Shown: positions 37,026 through 47,418 of the stretch, in pieces
Layout of the letters: every line of letters starts with the position of its first letter
How positions within the stretch are numbered: the first letter of the stretch is position 1
Assembly (NCBI GenBank): GCA_000378025.1
Contig: KB899087.1
Span: 4,982,001-5,046,000, forward strand
Reading direction: 5' to 3'
DNA from: Xanthobacteraceae bacterium 501b
GTDB lineage: Bacteria; Pseudomonadota; Alphaproteobacteria; Rhizobiales; Xanthobacteraceae
DNA: 64,000 bases
The notes under the pieces: generated by a model
The model's database searches: none
The model's input: only the letters and a program-made list of their open reading frames with translations
What the model was told of the DNA's origin: nothing
Position numbers and translations under genes: made by a program

Positions 37026-37916
37026 TCAGGCGTCCGGCGCGACGGTGTGATTTGCCATCAATTCCAGAGCCTTGACCAGGGCGGAGTGATCCCAGGCCGA
37101 GCCGCCATTGGCGGCGCAGGTGCTGAAAAGCTGCTGCGCCAGCGCGGTCGAGGGAAGCGCCATCTGCATCTGACGCGCGCCGTTCAGGGCGAGGTTCAGG
37201 TCCTTCTGGTGCAGCTCGATGCGGAAGCCCGGGTTGAAGGTGCGGTTGATCATCCGCTCGCCATGGACTTCCAGAATGCGCGAATTGGCAAATCCGCCCA
37301 TCAGCGCCTGGCGCACCTTGGCCGGATCGGCGCCCGCCTTGGAGGCGAACAGCAGCGCCTCGCCGACGGCGAGGATGTTCAGCGCGACGATGATCTGGTT
37401 GGCGACCTTGGTGGTCTGGCCATCGCCATTGCCACCGACGAGGGTGATGTTCTTGCCCATCTTCTCGAACAGCGGCTTCACCGTGGCGAAGGCGCCCTCC
37501 GGACCGCCGACCATGATGGTGAGCGAGGCGGCCTTGGCGCCGACTTCGCCACCCGACACCGGGGCGTCGAGATAGTCGCAGCCGAGCTCGTTGATCTTCT
37601 TGGCGAACTCCTTCGTCTCGACCGGAGCGATCGAGCTCATGTCGACGACGATCTTGCCGGCCGAGAGGCCCGCCGCGATGCCGTTCTCGCCGAACAGGGC
37701 GGCGGCGACATGCGGGGTATCCGGCACCATGGTGATGATGATGTCGGCGTTCTTGGCGACTTCCGTGCCGCTGGCGCAGGCGACGCCGCCCTTGCCCGTC
37801 AGCTCGGCCGGGACCGGCTTGACGTCATAGAGATAGAGCGTGTGGCCGGCGTCGATGAGATGACCGGCCATGGGCGCGCCCATGATGCCGAGACCGACAA
37901 ATCCAACATTCGCCAT
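37026..37916 (-). CDS. garR: 2-hydroxy-3-oxopropionate (tartronate semialdehyde) reductase
   Basis: The protein is 296 aa. The N-terminal NAD(P) motif is VGFVGLGIMGAPMAGHLIDAG; DAPVSGGEVGAKAASLTIMVGG and the catalytic-lysine region GNGDGQTTKVANQIIV are typical of the beta-hydroxyacid dehydrogenases GarR/GlxR. It reduces tartronate semialdehyde to D-glycerate. It follows gcl and hyi in the same direction with a 51-bp gap to hyi, so the operon encodes glyoxylate to glycerate. Confidence 0.93.
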   Translation of the reverse strand: MANVGFVGLGIMGAPMAGHLIDAGHTLYLYDVKPVPAELTGKGGVACASGTEVAKNADIIITMVPDTPHVAAALFGENGIAAGLSAGKIVVDMSSIAPVETKEFAKKINELGCDYLDAPVSGGEVGAKAASLTIMVGGPEGAFATVKPLFEKMGKNITLVGGNGDGQTTKVANQIIVALNILAVGEALLFASKAGADPAKVRQALMGGFANSRILEVHGERMINRTFNPGFRIELHQKDLNLALNGARQMQMALPSTALAQQLFSTCAANGGSAWDHSALVKALELMANHTVAPDA

Positions 37917-37967
37917 CGTCTTATCCTCGTTTTCCCAGACGTATTCGGTTTCTTGACCGCCGTGGCC

Positions 37968-38753
37968 TCACGCCACGCCGGCGAGTTCCTTGAGCCAGCC
38001 GAGGCCTGCCCCGGTTTCGCCCTTCGGCTTGTATTCGCAGCCCACCCAGCCCTCGTAGCCGATGGCGTCGAGATGGCGGAACAGGAAGGGGTAGTTGATC
38101 TCGCCGGTGCCGGGCTCGTTGCGGCCGGGATTGTCGGCGAGCTGGATATGCGCGATCTGGGCGAGGTTCGCCTCGATGGTGCGGGCGAGATCGCCCTCCA
38201 TGATCTGCATGTGGTAGATGTCGTACTGGATGAAGAGGTTGTCGGAGCCGACCTCTTCGATGATCGCCTTCGCCTGCTTCGTGTAGTTGAGGAAGAAGCC
38301 GGGAATGTCGCGGGTGTTGATCGGCTCGATCAGCAGCTTGAGGCCGGCTTCCTTGATCTTCGGCGCGGCGAACTTCAGGTTGTTGACGAAGGTGTTGTGC
38401 AGCACTTCGCGATCGGCCCCGGCGGGCACGATGCCGGCGAGGATGTTGACCTGCGGGCAGCCCAAAGCGGTGGCGTACTCGATCGCCTTGTCGACGCCGG
38501 CGCGGAACTCGTCGACCCGCTCGGGCAGGATCGCGATGCCGCGCTCGCCGCCGCCCCAATTGCCGGCCGGCAGATTGTGCAGGACCTGCTGAAGATTATT
38601 GGCCTTCAGCTTGGCGACCAGTTCCTCGACCGGAAAGTCGTAGGGGAACAGGTATTCGACGCCGGTAAAGCCGGCGGCGGCGGCCTTCTCGAAACGATCG
38701 AGGAAGGGCACCTCGTTGAACAGCATGGTGAGATTGGCGGCAAAACGGGGCAT
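37968..38753 (-). CDS. hyi: Hydroxypyruvate isomerase
   Basis: The protein is 261 aa of the xylose-isomerase-like TIM-barrel family: FAANLTMLFNEVPFLDRFEKAAAAGFTGVEYLFPY, LIEPINTRDIPGFFLNYT, IQYDIYHMQIMEGDL and GCEYKPKGET are characteristic of Hyi. It interconverts hydroxypyruvate and tartronate semialdehyde. It lies between gcl and garR. Confidence 0.93.
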   Translation of the reverse strand: MPRFAANLTMLFNEVPFLDRFEKAAAAGFTGVEYLFPYDFPVEELVAKLKANNLQQVLHNLPAGNWGGGERGIAILPERVDEFRAGVDKAIEYATALGCPQVNILAGIVPAGADREVLHNTFVNNLKFAAPKIKEAGLKLLIEPINTRDIPGFFLNYTKQAKAIIEEVGSDNLFIQYDIYHMQIMEGDLARTIEANLAQIAHIQLADNPGRNEPGTGEINYPFLFRHLDAIGYEGWVGCEYKPKGETGAGLGWLKELAGVA

Positions 38754-38787
38754 GGACCGCTCCTAGGGCATTCGGAAGATGGACTGG

Positions 38788-38895
38788 CCCCCTCTCCCCG
38801 GCGGGGAGAGGGGTGGGGTGAGGGGGGCTACCGCAGGGCGGAGGCTTTCCCCTCACCCGCCGCTACGCGGCGACCTCTCCCCAACGGGGAGAGGA
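38788..38895. repeat. REP-like double hairpin between gcl and hyi
   Basis: Two palindromes of the same sequence type, CCTCTCCCCGGCGGGGAGAGG (38791-38811) and CCTCTCC..CGGGGAGAGG (38874-38894), flank CCCTCACCC/GGGTGAGGGG-like sequence and a CGCCGCTACGCGGCG hairpin. This is an intergenic repeat type common in Hyphomicrobiales. It may stabilise or attenuate the gcl-hyi-garR transcript. Confidence 0.75.
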
Positions 38896-38936
38896 AAGTA
38901 AAGCTATTTGGCGCGCGAATGAGCGCGAAACCGCTC

Positions 38937-40700
38937 TCACGCCTTGGCGGCGCCTTCCAGCGGCAGGTCGAGCACGTCTTCGAACTCGTTCACCGCGTCG
39001 ATCTCGGTGCCCATGGCGATGTTGGTGACGCGCTCAAGGATGAACTCCATCACAACAGGCACCTGGTGCTCCTGCATCAGCGCCTTGGCGCGGACGAAGG
39101 CGTCCTTGAACTCGTTCGGCGAGGAGACACGGACCGCCTTGCAGCCAAGGCCCTCGGCCACTGCCACATGGTCGACGCCGTAGCCGGCATTTTCCTCGGC
39201 ATTGATGTTGTCGAAGGCGAGCGAGACTTCAAAATCCATGTTGAAGCCGCGCTGCGCCTGACGGATCAGCCCGAGATAGGAGTTGTTCACCACCACATGG
39301 ATGTAGGGCAGCTTGTGCTGGGCGCCCACCGCCAGCTCCTCGATGAGGAACTGGAAGTCATAATCGCCCGACAGCGCCACGATCTCCGCGTCCGGGTCCG
39401 CCGCGCGCACGCCGAGCGCCGCCGGCAGGGTCCAGCCGAGCGGGCCGGCCTGGCCGCAATTGATCCAGTTGCGCGGCTTGTAGACATGCAGCATCTGCGC
39501 GCCGGCGATCTGGCTGAGGCCGATGGTCGAGACATAGCGGGTGTCGCGGCCGAAGGCCTCGTTCATCTCTTCATAGACGCGCTGGGGCTTCAGCGGCACA
39601 TTGTCGAAATGCGTCTTGCGCAGCATGGTCTTCTTGCGGTCGAGGCATTCCTTGGCCCAGGCGGAGCGGTCCTTCAGCTTGCCGGCGGCCTTGTATTCGC
39701 GCGCCACGTCGAGGAACAGGTCGAGCGCGGCGCCGGCATCGGAGACGATGCCGAGATCGGGGCCAAAGACGCGGCCGATCTGGGTCGGCTCGATGTCGAC
39801 GTGAATGAACTTGCGGCCCTTGGTGTAGACCTCGACCGAGCCGGTGTGGCGGTTCGCCCAGCGATTGCCGATGCCGAACACGAAGTCCGAGGCCAGCATG
39901 TTGGCATTGCCATAGCGGTGCGAGGTCTGCAGGCCGCACATGCCGGCCATCAGGTCGTGGTCGTCAGGGATGGTGCCCCAGCCCATCAGGGTGGGGATGA
40001 CAGGCACGCCGGTCAGTTCGGCGAATTCGACCAGCTTGTCGGAAGCGTCCGCATTGATGATGCCGCCGCCGGAGACGATGAGCGGGCGCTCGGCCTCGTT
40101 CAGCATGGCGATGGCCTTCTCGGCCTGCTTGCGCGTCGCCTTGGGCTTGTAGACTTCGAGCGGGGAATAGGTCTCCTCGTCGAACTCGATCTCGGCCAGC
40201 TGGACGTCGATCGGCAGGTCGATCAGCACCGGGCCGGGGCGGCCCGAGCGCATGACGTGGAAGGCCTGCTGGAACACCATCGGCACCAGCGCCGGCTCAC
40301 GCACCAGCACCGCCCATTTGGCGACCGGCTTGGCGATGGATTCGATGTCGACCGCCTGGAAGTCTTCCTTGTAGAGCCGCGCGCGCGGGGCCTGGCCGGT
40401 GATGCACAGGATCGGGATCGAATCGGCCGAGGCGGAATAGAGGCCGGTGATCATGTCGGTGCCGGCGGGGCCTGACGTGCCGATGCACACGCCGATATTG
40501 CCGGCCTTGGCGCGGGTGTAGCCTTCGGCCATGTGCGAGGCGGCCTCGACATGGCGCGCCAGGATGTGGCGCGTCTGGCCATAGGCGCGCATCGCGGAAT
40601 AGAGCGGATTGATCGCGGCACCGGGCACGCCGAAGGCGGTGGTGACGCCTTCCATTGCGAGAATCCGGATCGCGGCATCGACGGCACGCATCTTGGCCAT
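38937..40700 (-). CDS. gcl: Glyoxylate carboligase (tartronate-semialdehyde synthase)
   Basis: The protein is 587 aa, the normal Gcl length. It is a TPP- and FAD-binding enzyme that joins two glyoxylates with loss of CO2 to tartronate semialdehyde. The N-terminus has [16 protein letters not shown] and [16 protein letters not shown], where the usual catalytic Glu of the superfamily is replaced as is typical for Gcl. The TPP motif is [21 protein letters not shown]...[15 protein letters not shown]. It heads gcl-hyi-garR. Three TTCCG-type repeats lie 170-240 bp upstream. Confidence 0.95.
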   Translation of the reverse strand: MAKMRAVDAAIRILAMEGVTTAFGVPGAAINPLYSAMRAYGQTRHILARHVEAASHMAEGYTRAKAGNIGVCIGTSGPAGTDMITGLYSASADSIPILCITGQAPRARLYKEDFQAVDIESIAKPVAKWAVLVREPALVPMVFQQAFHVMRSGRPGPVLIDLPIDVQLAEIEFDEETYSPLEVYKPKATRKQAEKAIAMLNEAERPLIVSGGGIINADASDKLVEFAELTGVPVIPTLMGWGTIPDDHDLMAGMCGLQTSHRYGNANMLASDFVFGIGNRWANRHTGSVEVYTKGRKFIHVDIEPTQIGRVFGPDLGIVSDAGAALDLFLDVAREYKAAGKLKDRSAWAKECLDRKKTMLRKTHFDNVPLKPQRVYEEMNEAFGRDTRYVSTIGLSQIAGAQMLHVYKPRNWINCGQAGPLGWTLPAALGVRAADPDAEIVALSGDYDFQFLIEELAVGAQHKLPYIHVVVNNSYLGLIRQAQRGFNMDFEVSLAFDNINAEENAGYGVDHVAVAEGLGCKAVRVSSPNEFKDAFVRAKALMQEHQVPVVMEFILERVTNIAMGTEIDAVNEFEDVLDLPLEGAAKA

Positions 40701-41083
40701 GGCAGTTCCTCCTCGTGTCGTCGGCTGGTGGGGGCTCGCCCCTCACGGGGCTGGCGGCGCCCGGCACCGGCCTTTCCGACCTGTTCAAAACGTTTGTCCG
40801 GCTGCCGCGCGCCTCATCCAGCGCCGGGTTCAGGCAACCGGGCGCATGCTGCGGAGCGGCATCATTCTTTCCGCAGTGCGGAATGAATTTCCGAAATCGC
40901 GGAAAACATGCCACGCCGGAGCTATTTCCGCAATACGGGATGTATTTCTGGTTTGCGAAAAATAAGCGGATGCGCCTTTATGCGGAGACGCGACGCGGCC
41001 GGGCGGTGGCATAAGATGGGTCGCTTGGGCAGTTGGGGTAGGGTGGAGCGTTCGCGCCCGCCATTTTCGGAGGTGATCTGCGG
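40701..41083. other. Divergent gcl-iclR control region
   Basis: This 383-bp region holds no gene. The iclR-proximal half is AT-richer and carries three related inverted repeats (40869-40883, 40888-40905, 40926-40940). The gcl-proximal part is ordinary GC-rich leader. Confidence 0.7.
40869..40940. promoter_or_regulatory. Cluster of three IclR-type operator candidates
   Basis: The three sites are TTCCGCAGTGCGGAA (perfect palindrome, 40869-40883), TTTCCGAAATCGCGGAAA (40888-40905), and TTCCGCAATACGGGA (one mismatch, 40926-40940). They share TTCCG-N5/6-CGGAA and are roughly one to two helical turns apart, as expected for cooperative binding by the adjacent IclR-family regulator. Confidence 0.7.
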
Positions 41084-41902
41084 ATGAACCAGGACGTCCC
41101 GACCGTGCGCCGCCGTGGCCGCCCTTCCTCCGCCACCGGCACCGAGGGCGGCGGCGAGGTGCAGTCGCTCGACCGCGCCATCGCGCTCTTGGAAGTGCTG
41201 GCGCTCTCCGACGGGCTGACGCTGAGCGAGGTGGCGCGCGCCGCCGAACTGCCGACCTCCACCGTGCATCGGCTGCTGACCACGCTGGAGCGGCGTGGGC
41301 TGGTCGGCCATGACGCGGCGACCGGGCTGTGGATGGTCGGCATCGGGCTGTTCCGCGTCGGCTCGGCCTATTTGCGCATCCGCAAGCTGCCCGAGATCGC
41401 CCGCTCGCTGCTGCGCGAGCTCTCGCACGGGGTGAACGAGACGGTGAACCTGTCGCTGATCGAGGGGCCGCATCTGGTCTGCGTGGCGCAGGTGGAAAGC
41501 CATGCGGCGGTGCGGGCGTTCTTCCGCATCGGCGGCGATCTGCCGATCCACGCCTCGGGCGGCGGCAAGGCCATCCTCTCCGCGATGAACCCGGAGGCGC
41601 GGCGCGCCTGGCTGGGCGGCGACCAGCTGCAGCGCTTCACCGAGCATACCCATGTTAGCCGGCGCGCCTTGCAGGCGGACCTCGCCGAGATCGCCGAGCG
41701 CGGCTTTTCCATCGACGATGAGGAGCACACGCCGGGCATGCGCTGCGTCGCGGCGGCGGTGCTGGACGAATGGCGCGAGCCGGTGGGGGCGATCTCGATC
41801 TCCGCCCCGACCGTGCGGATGCTCCCTGAGCGCATCGCCGACCTCGGCGCCCGCGTGCGCGAGGCCGCGCGGCGGCTGACGACGCAGTATTCCGGGCGGT
41901 AA
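41084..41902 (+). CDS. IclR-family transcriptional regulator of glyoxylate genes
   Basis: The protein is 272 aa. The winged helix is VQSLDRAIALLEVLALSDGLTLSEVARAAELPTSTVHRLLTTLERRGLV. The C-terminal effector domain (FFRIGGDLPIHASGGGKAILS, GFSIDDEEHTPGMRCVAAAVLDEWREPVGAISIS) matches AllR/IclR, whose members sense glyoxylate or pyruvate. It is divergent from gcl with an operator cluster between, so control of gcl-hyi-garR by glyoxylate is likely. Confidence 0.88.
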   Translation: MNQDVPTVRRRGRPSSATGTEGGGEVQSLDRAIALLEVLALSDGLTLSEVARAAELPTSTVHRLLTTLERRGLVGHDAATGLWMVGIGLFRVGSAYLRIRKLPEIARSLLRELSHGVNETVNLSLIEGPHLVCVAQVESHAAVRAFFRIGGDLPIHASGGGKAILSAMNPEARRAWLGGDQLQRFTEHTHVSRRALQADLAEIAERGFSIDDEEHTPGMRCVAAAVLDEWREPVGAISISAPTVRMLPERIADLGARVREAARRLTTQYSGR

Positions 41903-42261
41903 GGTTCGCTACGGGCCGTCGTCATCCCGGACGAAGGCGCAGCCTTCGAGCCGGATGGTTTCAACGCGCCTGTGTTTCACGATCCCGGAGAGGGCTTACA
42001 GGCCCTTCCCGGATGACGCCCTTCCCGGATGACGACTTGCGTGCCGACAAAAAAAAAGCCGGCGCGGGATGCGCCGGCATTAGTCGCCTAGGAGGAACCG
42101 AACGTTGGGAAAACCCTTCGTCCTGCTCCGGGAGGCTCGTTGGCTGTTCCCCACCGCCACACAGAACCGCGCGGCGTGACGGGGAAGGCCGATTGGGTCC
42201 CGCACGTTGCGGGCAAGGAGCGGCGCGGGCGCCGCTCCGACAGCTCATTAGACCGAGGTGA
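41903..42261. repeat. Intergenic region between iclR and frc with REP-like hairpins and the frc terminator
   Basis: The first 120 bp contain a GTCATCCCGGA...TCCCGGATGAC imperfect inverted repeat, with a short direct duplication of CCCTTCCCGGATGACG, of the same type as at 15010-15107. The frc terminator lies at 42049-42078. The remaining bases up to frc show nothing I can name. Confidence 0.6.
42049..42078 (-). terminator. Terminator of the gntR-oxc-frc operon
   Basis: On the minus strand, stem GCCGGCGC/GCGCCGGC with loop ATCCC is followed by nine T residues. It is about 185 bp downstream of the frc stop. Confidence 0.85.
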
Positions 42262-43512
42262 TCAGACCGCCTTGGCGTCGTGCAGGGCGACGATTTCTTC
42301 CTGCGAGTAGCCGAGATCGGCGAGCACTTCATTGGTGTGCTGGCCGAGCAGCGGCGAGGCGGTGATCTCGACTTCGACGTCCGAGAACTTGATCGGCGAA
42401 CCGACGGTCAGATACTTGCCGAGCTTGGGGTGATCGACCTCGACCACGGTGCCGCTCTTGCGCAGCGACGGGTCGTTGGCGATTTCCTTCATCGACAGCA
42501 CCGGCGCGCAGGGGATGTCGAACTTGCGCAGGATGTCGATGGCCTCGAACTTCGTCTTGTCGGCGAGCCAGGACTCGATGAAGGCGAAGATGTCGAAGAT
42601 CTTGTCCTGACGGGCTTCGGCGGTGTTGTAGGCCGCGTCGTCGATCCACTCCGGCTTGCCCAGCGCCTTGCAGATCGGCGCCCAGGCATGGCCCTGGATG
42701 GTGAAGTAGATATAGGCGTTGGGATCGGTCTCCCAGCCCTTGCACTTCAGCACCCAGCCCGGCTGGCCACCGCCGCCGGCATTGCCGCCGCGCGGAACCA
42801 CGTCCGAGAACTCGCCATGCGGGTACTGGGGGTATTCTTCGAGATAGCCGAGAGCGTCGAGGCGCTGCTGGTCGCGCAGCTTGACGCGGCAGAGGTTGAG
42901 CACCGAATCCTGCATCGACACGGCGACCTTCTGGCCCTTGCCGGTCTTCACCTTCTGGTGCAGCGCGGTCAGGATGCCGATGGCGAGGTGCATGCCGGTG
43001 TTCGAGTCGCCGAGAGCGGCGGCCGACACGGTGGGGGGGCCATCCCAGAAGCCGGTGGTGGAGGCGGCGCCGCCCGCGCACTGCGCGACGTTCTCGTAGA
43101 CCTTCAGGTCCTCATAGGCGTGGCCTTCCGAGAAGCCCTTCACCGAGGCGAGGATCATGCCGGGGTTGAGCGACTGGATGTGCTCCCAGGTGAAGCCCAT
43201 GCGGTCGAGCGCGCCGGGGCCGAAATTCTCGACCATCACGTCCGATTCCTTGATCAGCTTGGTCAGGACTTCCTTGCCCTGCGCCGTCTTGGTGTCGAGC
43301 GTCAGCGAACGCTTGTTGGAGTTCAGCATGGTGAAATACAGCGCGTCGGCGTCCTTGACATGACGCAGCTGCGAGCGCGTGACGTCGCCCGCGCCGGGGC
43401 GCTCGACCTTGATCACGTCGGCGCCGAACCAGGCAAGAAGCTGCGTGCAGGCCGGACCGGCCTGAACGTGCGTGAAATCGATGATCTTAATACCTTCGAG
43501 GGGCTTAGACAT
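42262..43512 (-). CDS. frc: Formyl-CoA:oxalate CoA-transferase, canonical copy
   Basis: The protein is 416 aa starting at 43512 ([20 protein letters not shown]). It is a class III CoA-transferase moving CoA from formyl-CoA to oxalate. The catalytic Asp169 ([11 protein letters not shown]) and the glycine-rich loop [12 protein letters not shown] with four glycines match the classic Frc enzyme. It is the last gene of the minus-strand unit gntR-oxc-frc2-PAS-frc and is followed by a strong terminator. With oxalyl-CoA decarboxylase it forms the oxalate-to-formate cycle. Confidence 0.93.
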   Translation of the reverse strand: MSKPLEGIKIIDFTHVQAGPACTQLLAWFGADVIKVERPGAGDVTRSQLRHVKDADALYFTMLNSNKRSLTLDTKTAQGKEVLTKLIKESDVMVENFGPGALDRMGFTWEHIQSLNPGMILASVKGFSEGHAYEDLKVYENVAQCAGGAASTTGFWDGPPTVSAAALGDSNTGMHLAIGILTALHQKVKTGKGQKVAVSMQDSVLNLCRVKLRDQQRLDALGYLEEYPQYPHGEFSDVVPRGGNAGGGGQPGWVLKCKGWETDPNAYIYFTIQGHAWAPICKALGKPEWIDDAAYNTAEARQDKIFDIFAFIESWLADKTKFEAIDILRKFDIPCAPVLSMKEIANDPSLRKSGTVVEVDHPKLGKYLTVGSPIKFSDVEVEITASPLLGQHTNEVLADLGYSQEEIVALHDAKAV

Positions 43513-43680
43513 TGTAGTCGACTTCCCTTTTAGCGTTAACAGTCCGGACGGAGGCTCACCCTGCCGCCGGATTGAGATTTCCCATCCCTCGCGGATGGAA
43601 ACCGTACTTCTCCCCATGCGCCCCGGCACTGTTACGGCGCCGGCTTGCATCTCCCAGGGGGTGATCGACTTCGGAACGAC

Positions 43681-44121
43681 TCACGACTTCTTTTCGTCCA
43701 CCCTGGCCTCACACTCCGCCAGGCGCCGGCGCAGATCGCGCTCCTCGGCCCAGCGGACTGTCTCGTCACGGATCACCGCCACGATCTCCCGCGCGGTGCC
43801 CGTCTCGTCCGTCAGAAGGGCGACCGTGAACGCGATGGACAGCGTCCGCCCTTCCTTGTGCAGTGCCGGCACGCGCAGGAGCTGCGTGCCGTATTTGGTC
43901 TGCCCCGACCGCATCGTCTCGGCGTAACCGTCCCAGTGCCGCTTGCGCTGGCGCTCCGGCACGATCAGGTCCAACGACTGGCCGAGGGCCTCGTCCTCAG
44001 AGAAGCCGAACATGTGCTCGGCTGCCGCATTCCAGAGCGTGATCCGTCCCTCGGCATCCGACACCACGACGGCGTCACCGATGGAGGCCACGAGCTGGGT
44101 ACAGTCGACCTTGCTCCGCAT
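43681..44121 (-). CDS. Stand-alone PAS-domain protein within the oxalate operon
   Basis: The protein is 146 aa and is essentially one PAS domain: VASIGDAVVVSDAEGRITLWNAAAEHMFGFSEDEALGQSLDLIVP, then RHWDGYAETMRSG, ending in a short coiled tail (AEERDLRRRLAECEARVDE). No output domain follows. The His in RKRHWDGY sits where heme-PAS proteins such as FixL carry their iron ligand, but one residue is inserted relative to FixL, so heme binding is only a possibility. It lies between two frc genes and is probably co-transcribed, suggesting a redox or oxygen input into oxalate metabolism. Confidence 0.8.
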   Translation of the reverse strand: MRSKVDCTQLVASIGDAVVVSDAEGRITLWNAAAEHMFGFSEDEALGQSLDLIVPERQRKRHWDGYAETMRSGQTKYGTQLLRVPALHKEGRTLSIAFTVALLTDETGTAREIVAVIRDETVRWAEERDLRRRLAECEARVDEKKS

Positions 44122-44254
44122 GGCTCTTCGTCACTTTCCACCTCCCGCCGCCGGGAGGTTCCTGCCACGCGCGGCCGCCAAAGTGCCGGCCGCGAATCCG
44201 TCATGTCCTCCGAAACGGCCGCCGCCCGGGGCGGCCGCCCTCACGCGGACAGGC

Positions 44255-45532
44255 TCACTCGGCCGCCAACCGCACCGGCTCGCCGACCGCGCCTGAGGCC
44301 TTGATGCGGGCGATCTCGTCGCCACCCAGGCCGAGGACACCGGCGAGAATTTCCTCGGTGTGCTCGCCCAGCAGCGGCGAGCGCTCGACCTCGACGTCGT
44401 TGTCCGACAGCTTGATCGGGTTGCCGACGGTCAGGTACTTGCCGCGCGTGGGGTGGTCGATCTCCACCAGCGTGCCGGTCGCGTAGAGCGACTGGTCCTC
44501 GGCGATCTCCTTCATCGAGAGCACCGGGCCGCAGGGAATGTCGACCTTGTTGAGGATTTCCATCGCCTCGAACTTGGTGTGGGCCATGGTCCACGATTCG
44601 ACGCGGTGGAAGATCTCGTTGAGATGGGGCAGGCGCGCCGCCGGCGTGGCGTAGTTCGGATCGGTCTTCCAGTCCGGCTCGCCGATGACGTCGCAAATCT
44701 TCCCCCAGACCGGGGCCTGGGTGATGAAATAGATATAGGCGTTGGGATCGGTCTCCCAGCCCTTGCACTTCAGGATGCGCCCGGGCTGACCGCCACCGGA
44801 ATCATTACCGGCGCGCGGCACCGAATCGCCGAAGGGCAGGCCCTCGCCGAACTGGCTGTATTCGCGCAGCGGGCCGCGCTCCAGGCGCTGCTGGTCGCGC
44901 ATCTTCACGCGGCAGAAATTCAGCACCGCGTCCTGCATGGCGCAGAGCACCTTCTGGCCGCGGCCGGTCAGCGTGCGCTGGTAGAGCGCCGTGACGATGC
45001 CGAGGGCGAGGTGCAGGCCGGTGCCGCTGTCGCCGATCTGGGCGGCGGTGACGAGCGGCAGGCCGTCGCGGAAACCCGTGGTCGAGGCCGAGCCGCCGGT
45101 GCACTGGGCGACGTTCTCATAGACCTTGCAATCCTCGAACGGGCCGGGGCCGAAGCCCTTCACCGAGGCGAGGATGATGCGCGGGTTGAGCTCCTGGATG
45201 CGCTCCCAGGTGAAGCCCATGCGGTCGAGCGCGCCGGGGGCGAAATTCTCGACCATCACGTCGCAGATCTTCACCAGCTCCTCGAGGACCTTCTTGCCCT
45301 CGGGGTTCTTGGTGTCGAGCGTGATGGAGCGCTTGTTGGAGTTCAGCATCGTGAAGTAGAGGCTGTCCGCATTGGGGACATCGCGCAGCTGGGCGCGGGT
45401 GACATCACCCTCGCCGGGACGCTCTACCTTGATCACATCGGCCCCGAACCACGCGAGAAGCTGCGTGCAGGTGGGGCCGGACTGAACATGGGTGAAATCG
45501 AGGACGCGAACGCCGTCCAATGCCTTGCCCAT
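44255..45532 (-). CDS. Formyl-CoA transferase paralogue
   Basis: The protein is 425 aa starting [20 protein letters not shown]. It is closely similar to the downstream Frc, with the catalytic Asp168 (QIGDSGTG). Its mobile loop reads [12 protein letters not shown], three glycines preceded by Ser instead of four glycines, and the C-terminal half has diverged. It probably transfers CoA to oxalate or a related dicarboxylate from formyl- or succinyl-CoA. It is 103 bp downstream of oxc and upstream of the PAS gene. Confidence 0.88.
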   Translation of the reverse strand: MGKALDGVRVLDFTHVQSGPTCTQLLAWFGADVIKVERPGEGDVTRAQLRDVPNADSLYFTMLNSNKRSITLDTKNPEGKKVLEELVKICDVMVENFAPGALDRMGFTWERIQELNPRIILASVKGFGPGPFEDCKVYENVAQCTGGSASTTGFRDGLPLVTAAQIGDSGTGLHLALGIVTALYQRTLTGRGQKVLCAMQDAVLNFCRVKMRDQQRLERGPLREYSQFGEGLPFGDSVPRAGNDSGGGQPGRILKCKGWETDPNAYIYFITQAPVWGKICDVIGEPDWKTDPNYATPAARLPHLNEIFHRVESWTMAHTKFEAMEILNKVDIPCGPVLSMKEIAEDQSLYATGTLVEIDHPTRGKYLTVGNPIKLSDNDVEVERSPLLGEHTEEILAGVLGLGGDEIARIKASGAVGEPVRLAAE

Positions 45533-45635
45533 GGGGTTCCTCTCAAGATGACCCGGCTTTTCGCCGTTGTGTCGTTGTTACTTAGGGGATGGGACGGGTG
45601 GGGAAATTGCCGCTCCCCACCCGTCCCGGTTTGAC

Positions 45636-47375
45636 TTACTTCTTCTTCACGACGCTCTGCGGGTTGAGGCTGCCGATATTGCCGCTCTCGCTGCCGGCGG
45701 CCGGGTCGATCACGGCGTTGATGAGGGTCGGCTTGCCGCTGTCCATCGCCTCGTCCACGGCGCGCTTGAGCTCGTCCGGGGTGGTGACGTGGACGCCGAC
45801 GCCGCCGAAGGCTTCCATCATCTTGTCGTAGCGCGAGTCGGCGACGAAGACGGTGGTGCCGGGGTCGCGACCGGTCGGGTCGGTGTCGGTGCCGCGATAG
45901 ATGCCGTTATTGTTGAAGATAACGACGCAGACCGGCAGGTTGTAGCGGCAGATGGTCTCGACTTCCATGCCGGAGAAGCCGAAGGCGCTGTCGCCCTCGA
46001 CCGCCAGCACCGGCTTGCCGGTTTCCACCGCCGCGCCGATGGCGAAGCCCATGCCGATGCCCATCACGCCCCAGGTGCCGACGTCCAGGCGCTTGCGCGG
46101 CTGGTACATGTCGATCACGCCGCGGGCGAGGTCGAGCGTGTTGGCGCCCTCATTGACGAGGATCGCGTCCGGACGCTCCTTGATGACCTGCTTGAGAGCG
46201 CCGAGCGCCGAATGGAAATCCATCGGCGTGGAGTTCTTCAGCAGGCGCTGGGCCATCTTGCCGATATTGACTTCCTTGCGGGCGTTGATCGCGTCGATCC
46301 ACTCGGCCGCAGGCGCCTTCCAGCCGGTCTTGATGCCCTCGTTCAGGGCCTCGATGACCGAACCGATGTCGCCGACCAGCGGCGCCGCGATCTCGACATT
46401 CGAGTCCATTTCCTTGGGCTCGATGTCGATCTGGATGAACTTCTTCGGGGCGTCGCCCCAGGTCTTGCCCTTGCCGTGCGACAGCAGCCAGTTGAGGCGC
46501 GCGCCGACGAGGACGACGACGTCCGAATCCTTCAGCACCGTCGAACGGGCGGCGCCGGCCGAGAGCGGATGGTTGTCGGGCAGCAGGCCCTTGGCCATCG
46601 ACATCGGCAGGAAGGGGATGCCCGAGGTTTCGATGAAGGAGCGGATCTCCGCATCGGCCTGCGCGTAAGCGGCGCCCTTGCCGAGGATGATCAGCGGCTT
46701 CTTGGCCGACTTCAGCACGTCGAGCGCGCGGGTGACGGCGGAGGGGGAGGGGAGCTGCGCCGGGGCGGCGTCGATCACCTTGACCAGCGACTTGGCGCCG
46801 GCATCGGCATCCATCACCTGCGAGAACAGCTTTGCCGGCAGGTCGAGATAGACGCCGCCGGGACGGCCGGAGACCGCCGCGCGGATGGCGCGGGCGACGC
46901 CGATGCCGATATCGGCCGCGTGCAGCACGCGGAAGGCCGCCTTGCAGAGCGGCTTGGCAATGGCGAGCTGGTCCATCTCCTCATAGTCGCCCTGCTGGAG
47001 GTCGACGATCTCGCGCTCGGACGAGCCGGAGATGAGGATCATGGGGAAGCAGTTGGTGGTGGCGTTCGCCAGGGCGGTGAGGCCGTTGAGGAACCCCGGC
47101 GCCGAGACGGTGAGGCACACGCCCGGCTTCTTGGTCAGAAAGCCGGCGATGGCGGCGGCGTTGCCTGCGTTCTGCTCATGGCGGAACGAGACGACGCGGA
47201 TGCCTTCGGCCTGCGCCATGCGACCCAGATCCGTAATCGGGATCCCGGGTACGCCGTAAATGGTGTCGATATCGTTCAGTTTGAGCGCATCGATGACCAG
47301 GTGGAAGCCGTCCGTGAGCTCCTGCTCGGTCTCGGCGGCGGCATTCACGTCAATAACCTGTGCGACTGCGGACAT
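45636..47375 (-). CDS. oxc: Oxalyl-CoA decarboxylase
   Basis: The protein is 579 aa and TPP-dependent, converting oxalyl-CoA to formyl-CoA and CO2. N-terminal motifs are [26 protein letters not shown] (catalytic Glu) and [13 protein letters not shown]. The TPP motif is [22 protein letters not shown]...FNNNGIYRG. The C-terminus is Lys-rich (SVVKKK), as in known Oxc. It is 43 bp downstream of a GntR gene in the same direction, so both are expected in one transcript. Confidence 0.95.
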   Translation of the reverse strand: MSAVAQVIDVNAAAETEQELTDGFHLVIDALKLNDIDTIYGVPGIPITDLGRMAQAEGIRVVSFRHEQNAGNAAAIAGFLTKKPGVCLTVSAPGFLNGLTALANATTNCFPMILISGSSEREIVDLQQGDYEEMDQLAIAKPLCKAAFRVLHAADIGIGVARAIRAAVSGRPGGVYLDLPAKLFSQVMDADAGAKSLVKVIDAAPAQLPSPSAVTRALDVLKSAKKPLIILGKGAAYAQADAEIRSFIETSGIPFLPMSMAKGLLPDNHPLSAGAARSTVLKDSDVVVLVGARLNWLLSHGKGKTWGDAPKKFIQIDIEPKEMDSNVEIAAPLVGDIGSVIEALNEGIKTGWKAPAAEWIDAINARKEVNIGKMAQRLLKNSTPMDFHSALGALKQVIKERPDAILVNEGANTLDLARGVIDMYQPRKRLDVGTWGVMGIGMGFAIGAAVETGKPVLAVEGDSAFGFSGMEVETICRYNLPVCVVIFNNNGIYRGTDTDPTGRDPGTTVFVADSRYDKMMEAFGGVGVHVTTPDELKRAVDEAMDSGKPTLINAVIDPAAGSESGNIGSLNPQSVVKKK

Positions 47376-47418
47376 CCCGTATTCCCTCCCAAACGTCCTT
47401 CGGCGGGTTCATGCCGCC

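Noticed and set aside
36700-37050. 116-codon plus-strand frame in the panE-garR gap
   Set aside because: No ribosome site or domain, and it runs over an operator candidate and a terminator hairpin.
37020-40475. Very long plus-strand open frame (about 1150 codons) opposite garR-hyi-gcl
   Set aside because: It is antisense to three clearly recognised genes, has no family-like sequence, and is a by-product of high GC and codon bias.
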